Below, in pieces: positions 9,239 through 16,617 of a DNA stretch of 64,000 nucleotides (positions are counted from its first letter, which is position 1; every line of letters starts with the position of its first letter). This DNA is from Deferribacteres bacterium (GTDB taxonomy: Bacteria > Zhuqueibacterota > Zhuqueibacteria > Zhuqueibacterales > Geothermadaptataceae), in NCBI GenBank assembly GCA_020633675.1, contig JACKDE010000003.1, positions 434,001 to 498,000 of the forward strand. Direction: 5' to 3'. The notes beneath the pieces were generated by a model that saw nothing but the letters and a program-made list of their open reading frames with translations, had not been told where the DNA came from and searched no databases. The position numbers and the translations under genes were made by a program.

Positions 9239-10753
9239 GTGAAATATAGCCCAAAAATTTGTAACATTAGCCATTGCGAAAATGAAATTGAAAATGGCTT
9301 GATGTGCAATAATCACGTTGAAAAATATGTCAATGACGAGGCTTCTCGAAAATTATATGAAATTCTACTTCGACGCGCTCTGGGATTTACTGACTTATTT
9401 GAAAAAGCTAAATTTGCGTTGTTCTGGCTTATACATCATATCGCAAACTTTCGAGTTTACCACGTTGAGCATTTTCCTTTAGAATCGCTATTTCTGTACC
9501 ATATTCGCCGAATAAAAAAAGAAATTTCTGCTTGCCGTAAACGATCTACCTCTAAATCTGAATTCCTATCAAAAGCCAAAAAATTAATACCTGAACTTGA
9601 GACACTTAAAGTTGATTTCAGTTCTACGAACAATGTTTATCTATATGAAATAGAGAATATAATTGCTCGCTTCAATGAAGCTCAACCTTCAACAAATTTA
9701 AATGACTACCTAACCTCCGCAATTATAAAATCGGATTTAGTATTTGAACCAAAAAAATTTTTAGCTGTACTGATCTTAGTGTTTTTGATGAGTTCCGCAC
9801 TTGTGGCTGCAAGCTTTCAGCATAAGTTTAGAATAAAAACCTTTTTTGATTTCAATTATATATATGTCCTGTTGTATTCTTGCATCGCTTACTTTTGGGC
9901 GCTCTCAGGCATAAAGTATCAATATTCAATTGATCAAGTAACAAAGGTCGCGTTTAGAAAGCAGCTATACAAAAAATCTCAAAATAACATTACATTTTTG
10001 CAAATCGCACATCGTATAAAGTCGAATTTAATTAAATTCCATGAATTTAGGCTTGGTCAAAAAGGTTTAGCATTCGGTGCCTTCTCGGTTGGAGCATTTG
10101 AGATTTTTAAAGGAAGCGAACTTTCAACTTTTGAATTCATCCTTTCACTCGGTTTTAATGCTTTATTATTTTGGGTGTTTTATCCTCTTTTTTTACTGTA
10201 TCCAACTTTTACGAGTACTTCATCATTAGTTTGGCATATGCCAAAGCAGGATTTTAAAATCGACATTTACAAGGTTGACAAGAGTTTAGGTATTACCGAA
10301 CTAGTTCAAATGCTAAAATCTTATTTTATATTTAATAGCAGCTCTCTTCTCATCATTTGGTTTTCAATACCTGCCCTTTTTAAAAAAAGTGATCCAGATT
10401 ATTTATTGATTACTTTCTTGTACCTAATTGGCGTACTTCGTGTCAGATCAGTTAGAATGTCCCTTCGGGCGTTTAGGGGAATACAGGCAGAATTTGTGCA
10501 GGCAAAAGCCGAGGAGATTGATAAAATTGAAACGTTAAGCTTGGATGATAAAATTATTCGGCATGACTTTTTAAAATCTGTTACTTTTTCACCATTCAAT
10601 TTAAAATGGATTGCGAAAGTCGCTTTCTATTTTTTTACGACAGTTTTAATACCTATTGCGATTTTGCTTGCCGAAAAAAATTGGAGTATTATATCAGAAA
10701 TAATAGAATCATTATCAAAATTTATTAGCGAGTCTGGTTTGTTCCAATTGTAA
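9239..10753 (+). CDS. Unknown AT-rich multi-pass membrane protein with N-terminal Cys/His motif
   Basis: I do not recognise this 504-residue protein. It begins with GTG and has C8-x4-C13-x9-C23-x2-H26, which looks like a small zinc-binding knuckle. A charged helical region follows to about residue 170. About seven hydrophobic stretches come next (roughly 178-197, 206-226, 290-305, 313-335, 365-385, 391-405 and 475-495). A Lys/Glu-rich cytoplasmic stretch sits near 410-450. Codons are markedly AT-rich (AAA, ATT, TTA) compared with every neighbour, pointing to recent transfer. It sits alone between the UnbV gene and a copy of that gene's 3' end (10834-10905). A role as an accessory or defence-type membrane effector is possible but unsupported by any recognised domain. 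Confidence 0.75.
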   Translation: MKYSPKICNISHCENEIENGLMCNNHVEKYVNDEASRKLYEILLRRALGFTDLFEKAKFALFWLIHHIANFRVYHVEHFPLESLFLYHIRRIKKEISACRKRSTSKSEFLSKAKKLIPELETLKVDFSSTNNVYLYEIENIIARFNEAQPSTNLNDYLTSAIIKSDLVFEPKKFLAVLILVFLMSSALVAASFQHKFRIKTFFDFNYIYVLLYSCIAYFWALSGIKYQYSIDQVTKVAFRKQLYKKSQNNITFLQIAHRIKSNLIKFHEFRLGQKGLAFGAFSVGAFEIFKGSELSTFEFILSLGFNALLFWVFYPLFLLYPTFTSTSSLVWHMPKQDFKIDIYKVDKSLGITELVQMLKSYFIFNSSSLLIIWFSIPALFKKSDPDYLLITFLYLIGVLRVRSVRMSLRAFRGIQAEFVQAKAEEIDKIETLSLDDKIIRHDFLKSVTFSPFNLKWIAKVAFYFFTTVLIPIAILLAEKNWSIISEIIESLSKFISESGLFQL

Positions 10754-10833
10754 CATTGCATTTGCAGCACTATTGTACGAAGCAATGGTTGAGCTTAGCA
10801 AAAGTATAGTAGAAAATCGTTAGGTGTGAACAG
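10754..10833. other. AT-rich spacer after the unknown membrane gene
   Basis: This is the first part of a 302-base gap (10754-11055) without an intact gene. It keeps the AT-rich composition of the preceding gene up to about 10830. No promoter, terminator or RNA gene was recognised in it. From 10834 the composition changes back to that of the host and the gene-end remnant begins; from 10906 to 11055 nothing else is recognised. Confidence 0.5.
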
Positions 10834-10905
10834 AATAAAAAGTACAACACCCGCCGCGTGACGACCGAGCAGTTTCGGCGCGCACTGTCGCAGCAGGGCA
10901 AATAA
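10834..10905 (+). pseudogene. 24-codon 3' remnant of an UnbV-gene paralogue
   Basis: Read in frame this gives NKKYNTRRVTTEQFRRALSQ followed by QGK and a stop. It matches the end of the 1186-residue protein (NKKYNTRRVTTEHFQRFLMN then QSK, 9083-9154). The first 12 residues are identical while several codons differ synonymously (AAC/AAT, AAA/AAG, CGT/CGC). A 17-base core is identical (9104-9120 and 10855-10871). No start or upstream coding part remains, so it cannot be a gene. It may be the tail of a deleted tandem paralogue, or the host gene's original end displaced when the AT-rich segment arrived. Confidence 0.8.
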
Positions 10906-11055
10906 ACTTTCAGCGAGTTTCAATAATTTCAGCGCAGTTCAGCGGACGATTCTTCCCCCTGAACAGGTCTGAAACCGGCCGGGTTTGCCGAATCGCTATT
11001 GTGCTATATAAAATCCTATTTGAAATTGTGCTATTCTTTAAAATTGAAAGCAAAC

Positions 11056-11727
11056 ATGAACAACAAAATCAAAGCCATCATTACCGGCGCGACGGGCATG
11101 GTCGGCGAAGGCGTTTTGCATGAATGCCTGAACCATCCAGAAATCGAAGCAGTCATGATAATTAATCGCAGACCCTGCAATGTCGAGCACGAAAAGCTGA
11201 TTGAAATTGTCCACCAGGATTTTTACGATTTTTCATCGCTCAAAGCGCAACTGGCCGGATACAATGCCTGCTATTTCTGTATGGGCGTCTCATCGATTGG
11301 CATGCAGGAGCAGGATTATCGCAAAATCACGTACGATTTAACCATGCATGTTGCATCGACGCTGCATGAAATCAATCCGGACATGGCGTTTACTTATGTC
11401 TCCGGCACTGGCACCGATAGCAGTGAATCTGGCCGCAGCATGTGGGCGCGCGTCAAAGGAAAAACCGAAAACGATCTGCTGAAATTATTCAAAAATGCCT
11501 TCATGTTCCGCCCCGGTTACATCCAGCCGACCAAAGGTTTGAAAAATGCCTACAAAATTTATACATTCACCGCACCGTTCTACCCTATCTTGAAGAAACT
11601 TTTCTCCAAACATGTCTGCACGCTGCAAGATTTGGGGCTGGCGATGATCAATTGCACCTTGCATGGCTATGAAAAGACTATTTTGGAAAATGTGGACATT
11701 GCGCAAGCTGCAAAGCAGGCTTTGTGA
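11056..11727 (+). CDS. NAD(P)-binding SDR-like (atypical epimerase) protein
   Basis: A 223-residue Rossmann protein. The nucleotide-binding loop GATGMVGEGV occurs near residues 10-19, after the first beta strand KAIIT. Residues 75-110 include YFCMGVSS and YRKITYDLT, the normal positions of the third and fourth strands in atypical short-chain dehydrogenases of the NAD-dependent epimerase or NmrA/HTATIP2-like type. I start at the ATG at 11056; an upstream in-frame start at 10999 would add an unlikely extension. A canonical YxxxK pair is not obvious, so catalysis is uncertain. The stop is 24 bases before the amidotransferase-like gene, suggesting co-transcription. Confidence 0.8.
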   Translation: MNNKIKAIITGATGMVGEGVLHECLNHPEIEAVMIINRRPCNVEHEKLIEIVHQDFYDFSSLKAQLAGYNACYFCMGVSSIGMQEQDYRKITYDLTMHVASTLHEINPDMAFTYVSGTGTDSSESGRSMWARVKGKTENDLLKLFKNAFMFRPGYIQPTKGLKNAYKIYTFTAPFYPILKKLFSKHVCTLQDLGLAMINCTLHGYEKTILENVDIAQAAKQAL

Positions 11728-11741
11728 TTTGAAACGAATTT

Positions 11742-11746
11742 GGAGG
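11742..11746 (+). promoter_or_regulatory. Shine-Dalgarno GGAGG deciding the amidotransferase start
   Basis: GGAGG lies five bases before the ATG at 11752. It overlaps an alternative TTG start at 11740, so the TTG is unlikely to be used. Confidence 0.8.
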
Positions 11747-11751
11747 AAACA

Positions 11752-13080
11752 ATGCAAAATTATCAGTACATCGAGCGCGTGGTCGATCTGACCGATGCCT
11801 CGAAAAATATCATTTACAATATGCCTGTCGAGGCGGCCAAAGAGCTGATCCGTTCAGGTAGCCCGGCGGATGTGCGCAAGATCGACGGCCAGTTTGCACT
11901 GGTGAGTGTCGACGGCAAAACTGTCCGCATCGCACGCTCCATCGGCAGGCCGGTGCGTTATTTCATCGCCAAGCTCATCGACGGCCCCTGCCTGGTGATC
12001 GCCGAGCGCATCGATGAAATCCATACCTGGCTCAAAAATGAAGGCCTCGACGATCAGTTCCACCCTTCGTACACCCGCATGGCGCCGGCGCATTACGTCA
12101 CCGAGCTGGCGCTGCTGGGTTGCCCCGATCCCAATCCCACTTATTCGCGATTTTTCATGCCCGAGCGCAACAGTATGCCAAAAAATATCACAGAAATCGG
12201 CGAAACTTACATCCGCGCGGTGTACCGGGAAATCAGCAAGTGGCTGCAGCACGTCGCGACCGACGGCCCGATTGGAGTCAGTTTCTCCGGCGGCATTGAC
12301 AGCGGCTCGGTGTTTCTGCTCACCTATCACGCCATGCTGCAACTCGGCATGAATCCATCGCGGCTCAAGGCCTTTACACTCAGCATAGACGGCGGCGGCG
12401 CGGATGTAGCACAGGCACGGCATTTTCTCGAAAGCCTGAACCTGGCGCTGTTTCACGAGCCGATTGAGGTCACAGCCAGCGACATCGACTGGCGCGAAAC
12501 CATACGCGTGGTCGAAGATTACAAAGATCTCGACGTCCAGGCCGCTGCGATGAACCTGGCGCTGTGCAAAGGCATCCGCGCGCGCTACCCCGAATGGCGC
12601 TTCCTGCTCGATGGCGACGGCGGCGACGAAAATCTCAAAGATTATCCGATCGAAGAAAATCCCGAGCTGACCATACGCAGCGTGCTCAACAACCTCATGC
12701 TGTACCAGGAAGGCTGGGGCGTGGAATCGATCAAGCACTCACTGACTTATTCGGGTGGCTTGAGTCGCGGCTATGCCCGTACTTGCACTACGGTGCAGTC
12801 ATGCGGCTTTGAAGGCTTCAGTCCATACACGCTGCCAAACGTGATCGAAATAGCTGAAGCCATCCCGTACATCGAGCTGACTGACTGGCAGCACGACCGG
12901 CTGTACAGCCTGAAAGGCGAGATCGTCAGTGCGGGCGTGCAAGCCGTGACGGGAATGCAAATGCCGGTTTTCGAGAAGCGGCGCTTTCAGCATGGCGTTT
13001 CTGCAGAAGGAACCATCAAAAAATTATTTCCGAAAAACCAGCAGACTTATCGGCGTTTTTTCAACAGCCTGTACGAGTGA
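11752..13080 (+). CDS. Asparagine-synthetase-like protein lacking the glutaminase Cys
   Basis: A 442-residue protein of the asparagine synthase/beta-lactam synthetase family. The ATP-pyrophosphatase loop SFSGGIDSGS is at residues 177-186 and a second conserved loop, LLDGDGGDENLKDYP, lies near 284-298. The N-terminal ~150 residues keep the Ntn-hydrolase-like layout (IDGQFALVSVDG, ARSIGRPVRYF) but begin MQNYQYIERV, so the usual Cys2 nucleophile for glutamine hydrolysis is absent. It should therefore adenylate a carboxylate and use ammonia or an internal or external amine rather than glutamine. It is followed by a radical SAM and a flavin enzyme, which suggests a biosynthetic pathway. Substrate unknown. 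Family call firm; chemistry inferred from the family. Confidence 0.85.
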   Translation: MQNYQYIERVVDLTDASKNIIYNMPVEAAKELIRSGSPADVRKIDGQFALVSVDGKTVRIARSIGRPVRYFIAKLIDGPCLVIAERIDEIHTWLKNEGLDDQFHPSYTRMAPAHYVTELALLGCPDPNPTYSRFFMPERNSMPKNITEIGETYIRAVYREISKWLQHVATDGPIGVSFSGGIDSGSVFLLTYHAMLQLGMNPSRLKAFTLSIDGGGADVAQARHFLESLNLALFHEPIEVTASDIDWRETIRVVEDYKDLDVQAAAMNLALCKGIRARYPEWRFLLDGDGGDENLKDYPIEENPELTIRSVLNNLMLYQEGWGVESIKHSLTYSGGLSRGYARTCTTVQSCGFEGFSPYTLPNVIEIAEAIPYIELTDWQHDRLYSLKGEIVSAGVQAVTGMQMPVFEKRRFQHGVSAEGTIKKLFPKNQQTYRRFFNSLYE

Positions 13081-13129
13081 GATCTTTTCAAATGAAAGCA
13101 TCAACCATTTTACAGAATGATGCCAGATT

Positions 13130-13157
13130 GTAGGGGTTTGGAGCACCAACCCCCTAC
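13130..13157. repeat. Palindromic GTAGGGG/CCCCTAC element
   Basis: GTAGGGGTTTGG and CCAACCCCCTAC form a 12-base stem with one mismatch and an AGCA loop. It lies 50 bases after the amidotransferase-like gene. No T-run follows, so it is more like a dispersed palindromic repeat than a terminator. A similar GCAGGGGCG palindrome is at 25811-25841. Confidence 0.6.
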
Positions 13158-13178
13158 GAATATTCAGAATTCTTAAAA

Positions 13179-14159
13179 ATGCCTTCCGTGCTAAAACAAC
13201 AACGCTCCGGCTCATTCCCCGACAAAACCTCGCGCCGCGCAATGGATCAATGGATTTTGCGACAGCGTCCGCCGAAGAATCCGACCCGCAGCGACCGGCC
13301 GTATGCTTTTTTGATCGAAGAAGAGCGCATGGCAAATGGTCGCGTCGAAAAAATCGGCACGTATTTTCTCAGCAATCGCGAATGCCCGTTTCGCTGCCTG
13401 ATGTGCGATTTGTGGAAAAACACCACAGATGATCCGGTATCGCCGGGCGCGATTCCACAGCAGGTGCTCTGGGCTTTGCCGAAATTGTCGGGCGTGAAAC
13501 ATGTGAAGCTCTACAACAGTGGTAATTTTTTTGACAGCAAAGCCATCCCCCGCAAGGACCTGCCGGAGATCGCTGCGCTGCTATCGCCATTCGAAACCGT
13601 GATCATCGAAAACCACCCGCGGCTCGCTGGCCAGCATTGCCTCGATTTTCGCGACCAGCTTGCGGGCAAACTCGAATGCGCGATGGGGCTGGAAACCGTT
13701 CACGATGGTGTTTTGCACAAGCTCAACAAGCGTATGACTTTGTCAGATTTCGCGTGCGCGACCGACTATTTGGTCAAAAACGACATTGCGGTACGAGCCT
13801 TTATTTTGCTGCGTCCACCTTTTCTCGATGAGGATGAGGGGATCGAATGGGCCATGCGCTCACTCGATTTTGCGTTTGATATCGGCGTCGAATGCTGTGC
13901 GATCATCCCGACCCGGCTTGGCAACGGCGCCCTCGATGCGCTGGCCGTGCTGGGGCATTTTGCCGAGCCGAAACTCGCCTCGCTCGAGCAGGTGCTGGCC
14001 TACGGCATCGGCTTGCAAAAAGGTCGCGTGTTTGCAGATTTGTGGGATCTGCAGCGCTTTGCGAGCTGCCCGGCTTGTTTCAAAACGCGGGCTGCTCGCC
14101 TGCAAAAAATGAACGAAACGCAGATGCTTCTGCCTGAAATTTCATGCGAGTGTTTATAA
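13179..14159 (+). CDS. Radical SAM protein
   Basis: A 326-residue radical SAM enzyme. The 4Fe-4S cluster motif is C69-x3-C73-x2-C76 in RECPFRCLMCDLW. Later segments (YNSGNFFD, ENHPRL, CAMGLET, and FILLRPPFLDEDEG) follow the TIM-barrel pattern of radical SAM families resembling the TIGR01210/RaSEA-type group, where a 'LLKPPF' strand is typical; that assignment is from memory of the family pattern. Extra cysteines occur near the C-terminus (CPAC and CEC), possibly for a second cluster. It ends one base before the start of the flavin oxidoreductase, so the two are almost surely translated from one mRNA and probably act in one pathway. Substrate unknown. Confidence 0.87.
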   Translation: MPSVLKQQRSGSFPDKTSRRAMDQWILRQRPPKNPTRSDRPYAFLIEEERMANGRVEKIGTYFLSNRECPFRCLMCDLWKNTTDDPVSPGAIPQQVLWALPKLSGVKHVKLYNSGNFFDSKAIPRKDLPEIAALLSPFETVIIENHPRLAGQHCLDFRDQLAGKLECAMGLETVHDGVLHKLNKRMTLSDFACATDYLVKNDIAVRAFILLRPPFLDEDEGIEWAMRSLDFAFDIGVECCAIIPTRLGNGALDALAVLGHFAEPKLASLEQVLAYGIGLQKGRVFADLWDLQRFASCPACFKTRAARLQKMNETQMLLPEISCECL

Positions 14160-14160
14160 A

Positions 14161-15648
14161 ATGCATCAACAAAAAACGGACATTGCTGTGCTCGGCGCCG
14201 GCTTTGCCGGTAGCCTGATTGCACTAATTTTGAAGCAAATCGGTTTGCAAGTGCTATTAATTGAGAAAAGCAAACACCCGCGCTTTGCCATTGGGGAATC
14301 ATCGACGCCGCTGGCCAATCTACATCTCGAAGCAATTTGCGAACAATATAATTTGCCCAAAATCCGGCCGCTATGCAAGTATGGTTCCTGGCAAAAGCAC
14401 TATCCGCAAATCGCCTGCGGATTGAAGCGCGGTTTTAGCTATTTCAAGCACGATGAGAACGTCGCCTTCGCCCACTCACCCGACCACGGCAACGAACTGC
14501 TGGTCGCTGCCAGCCCGAACGATGAAGTCAGCGACACGCAATGGTTTCGCGAGCACGTCGATTTGCTTTTTTTACAGGAGGCGCAGGCCGCCGAAGTCGA
14601 ATATTGGCCGGAAACTTCTGTCATAAAAATGGCGCAAAGCGAAACGGGCTGGCGTCTCGAATGTGAGAAAAAAGATGGCCATGTTCGTGTCGACGCAGCA
14701 TTTTTGCTCGACGCTACCGGCAGTGGCGCATTGGTTGCCGATGCGCTGAATATCCCGTCAATTGTGCAAAATATAAAGACCCGCTCGTGGAGTGTCTTTT
14801 CGCATTTTCGTGATGTTCGTCTCTGGCACGATGAGCTCGAAAAGGCCGGCGGTTTGGTCGCCGACCATCCATTTCACTGCGATCATGCGGCTCTGCACCA
14901 CATATTCGATGACGGCTGGATGTGGCTGTTGCGCTTCAACAACGATGTGACCAGTGCAGGATTCGCGTTCGCCGGCGAAGCACCTGCGATATACAACCAA
15001 CCAGAGGCCTTTTGGCAATTTAAAATCCGCCACTTTCCATCCATTGCGGCACAATTTTCTGCAGCGTCAGCCGTGCAGCCATTCTTTTTTGCACCTCGAT
15101 TGCAGCGATGCTGGCAGCAAAGCGCGGGCAGCAATTGGGCGATGCTCCCACACGCAGCCTATTTTCTCGATCCACTTTACAGTGCGGGCATCGCGCACAC
15201 TCTGCTCGGCTTACGTCGACTGGCAGCGATCATTGAGGGGCATTGGCAATGTGGCAGTTTGGCGGCTGAACTGCGAAAGTACAGCACACTTCTGCAGTCC
15301 GAAATCGCTTTTCTCGACCAGCTCATTCACGGCAGCTATCTTGCCTTTCGGCAATTCGAGTTGTTCACCGCCTTTTCCATGCTCTATTTTGCAGGAGCGA
15401 TTTTCAGTGAACATGCCCATCGACAAGGTGAACAATCGCCCTTGCGCGGCTTTTTATTTTCCGACCACCCGTCTTTCCGGCACGATGCCAATGCAGCCTA
15501 CAACAAACTTGTCAGCTTGATGGCACAGCGGGGTCAAACCACTCGCGAAATTGAAGCATTCTCTCAACAAATTGCTGACGCCATCGCTCCTTTTAACATC
15601 GCAGGCCTATGTCATCCCGAAAAAAAGAACATGTATCCGTACGTCTGA
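14161..15648 (+). CDS. FAD-dependent oxidoreductase, flavin halogenase-like
   Basis: A 495-residue flavoprotein. The FAD dinucleotide loop GAGFAG is at residues 12-17 and ends in LLIEKSKHPRFAIGES; the GESSTPLAN segment is typical of the tryptophan-halogenase/geranylgeranyl-reductase flavoprotein group. DDGWMWLLRF near residue 250 sits where halogenases have WxWxIP, but the IP is replaced by LL. True halogenation is therefore uncertain; hydroxylation or reduction is as likely. LYSAGIAHTLLGL near 340 resembles the second FAD-contact motif. No signal peptide. The ATG follows the radical SAM stop by one base. A reduced-flavin partner is not encoded nearby. Confidence 0.8.
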   Translation: MHQQKTDIAVLGAGFAGSLIALILKQIGLQVLLIEKSKHPRFAIGESSTPLANLHLEAICEQYNLPKIRPLCKYGSWQKHYPQIACGLKRGFSYFKHDENVAFAHSPDHGNELLVAASPNDEVSDTQWFREHVDLLFLQEAQAAEVEYWPETSVIKMAQSETGWRLECEKKDGHVRVDAAFLLDATGSGALVADALNIPSIVQNIKTRSWSVFSHFRDVRLWHDELEKAGGLVADHPFHCDHAALHHIFDDGWMWLLRFNNDVTSAGFAFAGEAPAIYNQPEAFWQFKIRHFPSIAAQFSAASAVQPFFFAPRLQRCWQQSAGSNWAMLPHAAYFLDPLYSAGIAHTLLGLRRLAAIIEGHWQCGSLAAELRKYSTLLQSEIAFLDQLIHGSYLAFRQFELFTAFSMLYFAGAIFSEHAHRQGEQSPLRGFLFSDHPSFRHDANAAYNKLVSLMAQRGQTTREIEAFSQQIADAIAPFNIAGLCHPEKKNMYPYV

Positions 15649-15732
15649 GCATTCCGCCCGATTCTCATTGCATTTCGTACGATTCATTTTATATTCCGAA
15701 AAGATTTTTCTGACCGGTTGTATTGGCCTGAA

Positions 15733-16617
15733 ATGTTTCGAAAAAATCCAAAATTTCAGCATCAGCAGCCTGCATCTGCAAAAAATGAGCTCAAATTAAC
15801 GGAAGATGACCTGCTGGATCAGTTGGCACTGAAAAAAGGTTCCGGCCTATTTATGGGTGCCTATTCGGTCGAGCAAATTGAGGCGGTTTGTGAGCGCAGC
15901 GGACTGTTTCCTAATCTCAGGAAGCAAGGTTTTACGGATTTTCGCATCTTGATAGAACCTTTGGAAGACTTCAGTCAGGCTCTCAAATTTTACTCTAAAT
16001 TCATCGATGCCGACCACCTTCTTGGTGAGTTACGCGTACGCGAAGTGAAGATTGATCCGCCTGAAGCCCTGGCAGACTTTTTTGATAAAGAACCGCGAAT
16101 GCTCGCAATGGATTGGCTATTGATGCAAAATCCCTTTCGTGCATTTTCCCCAGAGCGTCTTCGTCTTCCGGGACAGGAGCATCCTGGGCTTGGGCAGGCG
16201 CGCAAAGTGCTGAAAATCCTGTTGATGTTTTGCCGGCTGAGGCGGTTGTCCGGGCTGCTCAATTTCCCGGAATATTTCCACAACGCAGCGATTTATCAAT
16301 ATGCATTCCATTTTTACAGCCCGGAACAGGAGGCTTTGTTGACCAGCCTGCCGCGCGATCTGCATCCGCTCGACCTGGCGGAGATGTCGTGGGCAATCGA
16401 GTGGAATTGCGTACGCGACCTTGCCAATAGCACGATTTTCGAGTGGCAGCCCGGTAGCCAGATTTTGCCGATTGCTCCCGGCTTCCATGATTACCTGGTA
16501 AGTGACAGCTACTCCGTGCAGGTGCATGGGTGGTGCAACCAGCAAAAATTTGAATTGGATAAAAACAAGTTTGAGTTCATGTGGCAACGTGAATTTGAGG
16601 AGATAAAACATGTCTGA
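15733..16617 (+). CDS. Unknown soluble protein coupled to acyl-CoA ligase
   Basis: I do not recognise this protein of about 294 residues. I prefer the ATG at 15733; a TTG at 15718 would add five residues. It is soluble, acidic and aromatic-rich, without signal peptide or clear membrane helix. A distinctive central stretch reads RKVLKILLMFCRLRRLSGLL and is followed by a Tyr/Phe-rich YQYAFHFYSPEQE. Its last eight bases overlap the start of the next gene (ATGTCTGA, 16610-16617), so translation of the acyl-CoA ligase is coupled to it. That suggests a role with the ligase, for example in making or using the acyl group, but the evidence is position only. Confidence 0.75.
   Translation: MFRKNPKFQHQQPASAKNELKLTEDDLLDQLALKKGSGLFMGAYSVEQIEAVCERSGLFPNLRKQGFTDFRILIEPLEDFSQALKFYSKFIDADHLLGELRVREVKIDPPEALADFFDKEPRMLAMDWLLMQNPFRAFSPERLRLPGQEHPGLGQARKVLKILLMFCRLRRLSGLLNFPEYFHNAAIYQYAFHFYSPEQEALLTSLPRDLHPLDLAEMSWAIEWNCVRDLANSTIFEWQPGSQILPIAPGFHDYLVSDSYSVQVHGWCNQQKFELDKNKFEFMWQREFEEIKHV

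Noticed and set aside
9168..10825. GCCTAAC (9168-9174) and GTTAGGT (10819-10825) match the integron attC core heptamers on both sides of the AT-rich gene.
   Set aside because: Their order is wrong for a cassette (the left site should be GTTRRRY and a full palindromic attC should follow the gene), no attC-like fold was found and no integron integrase is present. Seven-base matches occur by chance.
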